A DNA stretch of 64,000 bases. It comes from Limnomonas spitsbergensis. Lineage: Eukaryota > Chlorophyta > Chlorophyceae > Chlamydomonadales. Shown here in pieces: positions 57,895 through 64,000 of this stretch. The stretch lies in assembly GCA_037349105.1 (NCBI GenBank), contig JAYJMM010000041.1, positions 8,678,501 through 8,742,500 on the forward strand, written 5' to 3'. The position numbers and the translations under genes are program-made. A model generated the notes under the pieces. That model worked only from the letters and a program-made list of their open reading frames with translations. It was not told where the DNA came from and did no database searches. The stretch's first letter is position 1; each line of letters opens with the position of its first letter.

Positions 57895-59022
57895 GTAAGC
57901 GATATGGGAGCAGTTAAAAGTGGGACAGAAGTTATGCGCAAATCCAATGCTTTCAAAAGAAAATACAAACGCCCCCTAGAATTGAGCGGGTTGTCACCAT
58001 GTGACCTACTCATTCTATCCTGGTCAACCATCCTGATGCAGCGCATCAGAGTACCTGTTTAGCTTCCCTCAAGCCCAATCATGAGTTAACATACAGACCT
58101 CTAACTCGTCCTCTTCCAAGGAATCATAGTCGGATATATGTCAGAACCGCCATAGTCATCATTCCATCTTGGTAACGTCATTACTGCAGGGAAAGTCACC
58201 TTCATCGCCTTTCCACTCATTATCAGAGTCCTCGAGAGCCTCGTGGATTGCAGTGCCCGCGACGTTACCAACTGCAGTCAGGAAAAACTATGCATTATAT
58301 TTGAAAATACGGGTAATCAAAACATTCCAAATCTTCATTTCCAAAAACGGTGTATTGGGTGCAGTACCGGTACTTGTCGTATACCGTACCTTGGTGCACC
58401 CCTCGACAATATATTTGATTTTACATATCCGCGCAGTTTGATTTGATCTCGCAGGGTCGACATGCGTTTTGAAATCATGCGCGCAGCGCTCGAACCTGCT
58501 GCGTGCCGGCAGAGGCCCACTTGCGGGCCAGCAAATTTTGTAATCTCAGACCGCCACATTACCTCGCAGCTCAAGTTTTGGAGAAATGTTACAGCACACA
58601 AGCAGACCTCGCACCTTTTTTAATTATTAATTTTGTGTGAAGGCAAATGCTCAGTAAGGTAGTCAGACATATGTTTGGAAATACCAAATACGGTACCGGT
58701 TATTGGTATTCAAAACAGGAAAATTAAGCAAGGTTTGGATCAGCAGGTGGTTAGGTGCAGTACGATAATAATGTAAAAAGTAACCTGTCAAACAAGCACT
58801 GCAGATGGGGGGATGGAAAAGGGTGGGATTATTAGCAAGCTATTAGGCCTATCCGTCACATACAGTGCCGTCCAGAAAATAGTTCGGTAATGACAGCTAT
58901 TTGGGTTGCAGTAACATTGTCAGCCTCACAATTTCGAAAATCATACAAATCTAACTCTCAAGGCCACCTCACGCATTGATGCGCATTGGTTGGCTGCATT
59001 GCTCAGGCACACCAGGCATACA
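57895..59022. other. Spacer, nothing recognised
   Basis: AT-rich with a TACCGGTA palindrome at 58365. No exon found. Confidence 0.35.
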
Positions 59023-60298
59023 TCACATGCACCCTGGCGAAGTAGCCAGTCTTTGCCTACCTGCACCACCCGCAATCGAACTTGACACAACGAGACCTGT
59101 GGACAGGCCAGCCGCTCCCGCTGACTGCAGCGCCGCGCAGATGCTGCCTGCACCAACCCTACCACCATATGACGTCATATTGTTTGCGGCCAGCGAGCCA
59201 GCGGCGATGCCCCCCTCTCCGAAGCCGATGGCCGGGAGGCTTGCACTCAGTGCCAAAGGAGCTATAATTGCTCCGCCGACAATGAGTGCATGGGTCAGGC
59301 CAGGCCCCCGTACAAACTGGTGCTGAGTTTGCTCGGCAACATGGAAATCCCCACATGATGCCTCCACCGCCGACCGCACCTGACAAGAAAGCAATAAAAA
59401 TGAAAACATTCCTGGTTCGTTGGTTTGGGTTCCTCCAACATTGATCCCACCAAACAGCGACAAGGTAGGTAGAAGTCTACACCTCCCTCAAGGACGGCGG
59501 GTTGAGGAAATAGCACAGCTTGGCCCCCCAGCCACAGGCCGGGATTTAGCTGAATTGTAGCTGAGCCACCCGATATCGTAATGATTGAATAAACAGTGGT
59601 GCCCACCTGAGATACGATGGCACATTCTTTGGAGAAGGTCTGCTGGGTCTGCTCAGCAGCTTGCAAGTCTCCATAACCCGCTTGAACAGCAGACTTGATC
59701 TGGGACAGCACTGGCACTGCATCAATCCCCTCTGGCAGGGAACAAATATTAGGGAGGTCAGCTTCCGAAGCTTTAGGTACGGTCCTAAAGAACAGCTAGC
59801 AGCTTGACCTGATTCGGATATTTCAAATATCAATCCTCCCCCTGACAATTAGTGTGTCATTGGAAGATGCATGTGCAGATAGCATACAGACACCTGCTAT
59901 GAAAACTAACATGATCAAACAGGGCCAAATGCCAGGGCCAAATGCCAATAAAAATAAATATACGGTAACTGAAGCACTTTGCATGCATGTTTGCAAGTAA
60001 CTGAATCACTGAACCTGCCTGCAAACATGGTCTGCGTCTTCAACGCTGCTTCGTTGTCACCACAAGCAGCCTCGACTGCGGACCTCACTTGGGAAACTAC
60101 AATACAGCGCTTTGAGAACTCTTGCTGAGTCTGCTCCGCTCCGTGGACATCCCCATGGCAGACTTGGACGAGCGACTTGATCTGGGAAACCACGGGAATT
60201 GAATCCACGTTACCCATTTGGAAAATGTAGAATGTGAAAGCAGGAAGAATGACGCGCTGCTTGTATCTGCTGAGCACGGCTGCTGCCACATCGTCCAT
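59023..60298 (-). CDS. IFI6/IFI27-like (ISG12 family) membrane protein with four N-terminal repeats
   Basis: Three exons, 60298-60019, 59731-59607 and 59379-59023 (TGA), total 254 codons. The C-terminal half (about residues 163-237) has the family's hydrophobic Gly/Ala-rich helices: VGGAIIAPLALSASLPAIGF, GEGGIAAGSLAANNM and SICAALQSAGAAGLS. Animal members sit in mitochondrial or ER-type membranes and affect cell death; a role in an alga is unknown. The N-half has four related units of 25-30 residues in A-B-A-B order: VVSQIKSLVQVCHGD..AEQTQQEF, VVSQVRSAVEAACGD, VLSQIKSAVQAGYGD..AEQTQQTF and IVSQVRSAVEASCGD..AEQTQHQF. For frame to hold, intron 1 must use a GC donor (GCAG|GCAGGT). The start is the first in-frame ATG. 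Confidence 0.82.
59500..59575 (-). repeat. Dispersed repeat family A copy (partial)
   Basis: Minus-strand GCTACAATTCAGCTAAATCC, CGGCCTGTGGCTGGGGGGCC and AAGCTGTGC follow the head of the family. It lies in intron 2 of the IFI27-like gene, about 30 bp from exon 2. Confidence 0.6.
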
Positions 60299-61634
60299 CA
60301 ATCATCACTAACGCCGTAGTACATACGGCTGGATAGCACGGCTAGCACGGCTAGATTGCAAGGTCAGGATCTGACGGCGCAGGTTCAAAACAGTCGGTGC
60401 GTGCCGGTGGATGCGTGCCCAGGTCATTGTAATTAAAAAAAACTATATTTTTAAAAATTAGTTTTAGGGGAAGCTACGAAGTACCGAAGTCTTGCCCCGA
60501 AAGCAAAATCTCAGTAAGCTTTTTTTTAATAAACTTTTTTTTGCGTACCTCGAGATTCACGAATCGTACGGTATGCGCACCGGAACTCGACGTTTTCGGT
60601 GGACTTATCTTGACAGGCGCGTCCAACTAGTAATGAGTTGCTGACAGCAGCCTGGTCTGCAATATCTGCACTCATTTTGCTATAATTTACTAATGGGAGG
60701 CCTTCCAACCAGAGGCCGGTCGCACAACACTATGAACCTGAGATAGACGGTAACACAGAAACAGCCGTCAGCTGAGAAAAGGCGAGCAGGAAGCCAGGAA
60801 CAGGAAAGGCACACGGCCAACAAGCACTCACCACGGCCGCAATGACTCATGCGTGAAAATTGAGAAAACTGCTACCCGGCCTCGACACCCCTCTGGCTGA
60901 AGTACGCTATTCCACCTAAAGCCCTCCCAGAAGGCCAGAAGCAACTGCTAAACGCCTCCGCCCTAGCCGGGAAACGGACTAAGAGGTAAAGCGTCACAGC
61001 GACCCTAAGGTTCGAGTTCAAATTCAAAGCATGAATATAAGGATGCCTCCCGGGGAAAAGCTGGCGCCTAAAAGCCGACGTTGCACTTCCTCTTAGTCAC
61101 CAAGTTGGTGACCACCAGCTTGGCCAACTGGAACTGGGCCGCGAAGCCCAGCTTACGGGCCTTCAAGAAAGTAGGCTTGAAGCTTGAGAGCTCAGTGGAT
61201 TGCACGCTCCTCGGGACCCTAAGAGTCATGGAAGGCCAAATTTGAGCTTGGTCCACTAGCATTCAGGAGTTTCTAATTTTCTCGGCGGATGGCACGAGTG
61301 AGTCATCACTGCCAGTGATGCATACACCATGCATTGGAGCATTGCACCCATATTGGTGACGCTGAAGGCGCCATGCACTGGTGGCACCAGGTTCATTCCT
61401 GACCTCTTGATGTAGAAACGAGCATTCGGGGATAGAACTGGACAAGGCCATCCAGCAGCTGCGCCATCAAGACGGGCATCACAGATCCATCACGAGCCAG
61501 ACGAGTTTCTCTCTCCCCCTGCTGTCGAGATTTCCGGGCTCCATATTCTTGCCCCCGTCACGTAAGAGGGCGGCATGGCTGCATGGTCTAGGCTGTGCAT
61601 GCCTGCATGGTATCTGGAATTCAACTTAGTCATT

Positions 61635-61705
61635 CCCTACCAGCCCCACGTACTCGGCCAAGCGTCCAACAGGGCCCAGCGGGTATGCACCGTTCTAAAC
61701 TTATC
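61635..61705 (+). repeat. Dispersed repeat family C copy
   Basis: CCCTACCAGCCCCACGTACT, AGGGCCCAGCGGGTATGCAC and CGTTCTAAAC match 56118-56205 (plus) and 24240-24330 (minus). Confidence 0.75.
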
Positions 61706-61850
61706 CATGATGATATTACACCTCCGGTTGGTATTCAGGGCCCAGCTCAAATTCTCAAAAGGCTCGGCCGCATGGGCGCCCAGCCACATGTCCGGTTGGG
61801 ATTCTGAGGGAGAAGCTGACGGGAAGGAGGGAGAAGGAGAGAAGGGGGGG
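61705..61850 (+). repeat. Dispersed repeat family B copy
   Basis: ATATTACACCTCCGG, GGCTCGGCCGCATGGGCGCC and CAG, then a GA-rich stretch, match the copies at 34998-35065, 36381-36505 (minus), 57192-57290 and 63367-63480. All carry GTTACACCTCTGGG-like heads and purine-rich tails. Confidence 0.7.
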
Positions 61851-63740
61851 AGGGAGCGATGAGGGATTGAGGGGAAAAGAAGAGGAGGGCATCAAATATA
61901 TTGTGAAAACTGCCACCAAATGTAATGGATGGATGGGCCGCCAGCTGGTTGGGTCTGCTGATCATGATTCATTTCATTTCTCAGCCGCCCACCACGGCCA
62001 TTGTGTGAAGAGAGTGGGCATATCGTAAAGCGCGGTAGACTTCGCTCAAAATTAATAAATGATTGGGGTACGTGGACCTGGATGCGCGCTGATTTCAATT
62101 CAAAAATCCCCGCTGCGAGGAGTGTCAGCGGCAATTTTTATTATCGTACCTGATTTGTCATTATCGTAACTGATGCCTGGCGTTAAATTAAATGATCTGC
62201 AAAAAATCCGCCGTTGCACGGCCGTTTATAAACTGTTTTTGGCTGCGTGACGGGAAAATTTTAAATTACTTTTTGGGGGGTTGCGTCGACCCAATTCCGT
62301 TTTATGGTAGAGAATTAGCTACAAGGTTCACGCTTTGTCTTTTAACCATCCCTTGATCAAATGGCAACAATTTTTTTGTTTGGTACAGCATTTGGCTGAA
62401 TAGCAAAAGTGCCTCATGGCCGAAGACATCGAGGTAGATAGCCTGCAAGCAGGTGAGGATCCAGATGGCCAGATGGAGAGGGTGACTGAGGACAGAGGGT
62501 GCCCGTGAGAATCCAGACGGAGGGAAGAAGACAAAGGTGAAGGTGAGAATCCAGACGGGAGGGGAGGCAAATGGTACATGGACCAGTATGAGGGTTAAAT
62601 AGGAGGGGGGGAGGTATTTTCCTGACAAATCCCCGCAATTAGTTGGGGCAAGAGGACAAAGTGCAGCATACACGTGCCGGCCTCCGCCGCTGTCAGGATC
62701 AGGGTCAGGATCAAATAGCTATTGCCTATTTTGTACGAACTCTTGCTGACATCGTGTTCTTGGCGAGATTCCTGAAGCAGAGGTATCTCTGCCCTGAACC
62801 TAACCCCACTTCGCCCCCGGCCCAACCTGGGCAAAAAACAATTTTGAAACCAGATTTTGCAAGCTCTCCTCAAGCTCTTCAGCGCCGGACGATGCATGGG
62901 GTACCAGTTTAGAACTGCCCCACTCCTATATTCGGTTGATTGCGGTGGGTCGAATGTGAAATTGGGAATCCTCTCTCCTCGCTCACTAGTTACTTCCGTA
63001 TTAAATCCGGAGGCCTCAGTGGCTCTTTGTAGTAGGCAGGTGGAAGCCCTGAACAGCTTACGGTATCAATCTACTTAAATGCCTATGCCAAACTAAAAAA
63101 TTTGATGGCACGACTTATAATATGGTTTCCCAAATAAGTTCTGTGCAAGTGCATGACAAGTAGCCTGGCAAGCGGAGGGCCCTGAGATGACTGATGCATC
63201 CACTTTTGTAGTTTTGTTGCTGGATCTCAGAGATGCGTCTCTCCGTCAGCCCGGAAGCTTTGTCAGGGATGGCGGGAGGAAGGAATCATTAATTAGGAAT
63301 CATGATGCAATGCCTGTCATTGCAGGAGATTTTGGCACGTTGACAAGCATGTCCCAGGTAGATCATGTCAATGACGTTACACTGCTGAGCCCTGATCAGG
63401 AAGGCTCGGCCGCGCAGGCGCCCAGACGATTAGATGGGAGAAAAGAAGACATTAAAAAGGAAGAGGGAAATAAAAGTAGATAGACCGGTACAGCTTTCCG
63501 TTGCAGACTTGCAGCACTGCTACTTTACAAGATGACCATTGCAGTGTTGCAGTATTGTAGAATATCTGAATATCGGTAACCATTGCAGTCTTGCAGTATT
63601 GCAGAGTACCGGTACCCATCGCTGTGTTGCAGTATTGCAATATATTAATGGCTGATTCCAACTCTCAAGGTCTCACAACAAAACTACAGCAGCCGGCTGG
63701 TTATAAGGCCTGTGACTTCACTGCCCGTATGCATGCTTCT

Positions 63741-63932
63741 TCAATCAGCTTGGTGAGCTTGCAGGACAATCACCGGCTGTTCACAGTGGTGAGCAACCGA
63801 GTTCGTGATGGAGCCGAGCACCAGCTCTGACAACGTGTTCTTCTTCTTTGCTGTCATAACGACGGCTGAGGCTTCAAGGCGGGATGCCGCCTGACAGATA
63901 TCGCTACTGATGGAGGTGATCGGGTGCGAAAC
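63741..63932 (-). CDS. Universal stress protein (UspA) domain, last exon, partial
   Basis: The exon starts after an intron acceptor (TTGTCTGCAG, 63933-63934 region) in phase 0 and ends at a TGA at 63741, giving 63 residues. The sequence follows the C-terminal UspA pattern: ISSDICQAASRLEASAVVMT (helix then strand), then TLSELVLGSITNSVAHHCEQ with the GS(I/V)xxxVxxxxxxPV ATP-binding-type motif, then PVIVLQ. The usual GxxG before it is replaced by TAKKKNT, so nucleotide binding is doubtful. The remainder of the gene lies beyond the right edge. Confidence 0.75.
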   Translation of the reverse strand, partial: VSHPITSISSDICQAASRLEASAVVMTAKKKNTLSELVLGSITNSVAHHCEQPVIVLQAHQAD

Positions 63933-64000
63933 CTGCAGACAACGAGTCAAGGGACGGAGGAGGCATTGCTAAGCTTGTGGAAAGGATGTGTTCGATTGGG

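Larger units (their letters stand above)
60299..63740. other. Spacer with dispersed repeats B and C and a short tandem repeat
   Basis: Family C at 61635-61705 is followed at once by family B at 61705-61850, and another family B copy lies at 63367-63480. Three units of about 35-45 bp around TTGCAGTATTGCAG occupy 63535-63645. A minus frame at 61262-61068 (LGFAAQFQLAKLVVTNLVTK) has protein-like composition but no context. No gene is supported. Confidence 0.4.

Noticed and set aside
60985..61025. GGTTCGAGTTC resembling a tRNA B box
   Set aside because: No matching A box, acceptor stem or cloverleaf could be drawn around it.

Overview
This is a eukaryotic nuclear window, probably from a flagellate green alga. 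Genes are split by many GT-AG introns. One gene encodes a YbaB/EbfC-type protein with a plastid-style N-terminus, one encodes a tubulin-tyrosine-ligase-like (cilium or microtubule) enzyme, and a dually targeted plant-type M3 oligopeptidase is present. Introns and spacers carry TTTAGGG-like telomeric words. A prasinophyte such as a Cymbomonas-like alga would fit, but that is an inference from gene content and is not proven here. There are no bacterial operons, rRNA genes or CRISPR arrays.

Layout. 16-2848 (-): four exons of a TTL-like enzyme that runs off the left edge. 5612-6874 (+): a two-exon gene of unknown function. 9365-11210 (+): a complete six-exon YbaB/EbfC nucleoid-associated-like gene. 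12768-16926 (-): a four-exon, 749-residue, Ser/Gln-rich protein with one C-terminal membrane anchor. 17.5-24.3 kb: weak open frames, Gln-codon repeats and a cluster of inverted-repeat DNA elements (20676-21568, 21686-22299, 22814-23224), with a repeated segment at both ends. 26496-28615 and 37483-39104 (-): two further members of the same tail-anchored family. 33.6-36.4 kb: decayed LINE-like fragments in opposite orientations. 40084-55541 (-): a complete 19-exon M3 metallopeptidase of 773 residues with the HEFGH zinc motif; it spans 15.5 kb because its introns are packed with tandem repeats. 57747-57894 (+): a lone well-spliced exon. 59023-60298 (-): a three-exon IFI6/IFI27-like membrane protein with four N-terminal repeats. 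63741-63932 (-): the last exon of a universal-stress-protein domain gene that runs off the right edge.

The most striking pattern is structural. At more than ten exon edges in at least five genes, the intron (or the 3' flank) next to the exon contains one or more degenerate tandem copies of that same exon edge, splice site included. Examples are the YbaB exon 4 (two decayed copies upstream), M3 exons 3, 4, 5, 7, 10, 13 and 17, the TTL-like exons, and the 3' ends of two genes. The clearest case is a 12-copy, 27-bp minisatellite directly upstream of the M3 exon that follows the HEFGH exon. Every unit repeats the 3' splice site of that exon, and the unit length keeps the reading frame. These introns look as if they grew by repeated local duplication of splice-junction segments.

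Exon coordinates were set by hand from splice consensus, reading phase and family similarity. Total coding lengths divide by three for every complete gene model. No similarity search was possible, so family calls rest on recognised motifs.
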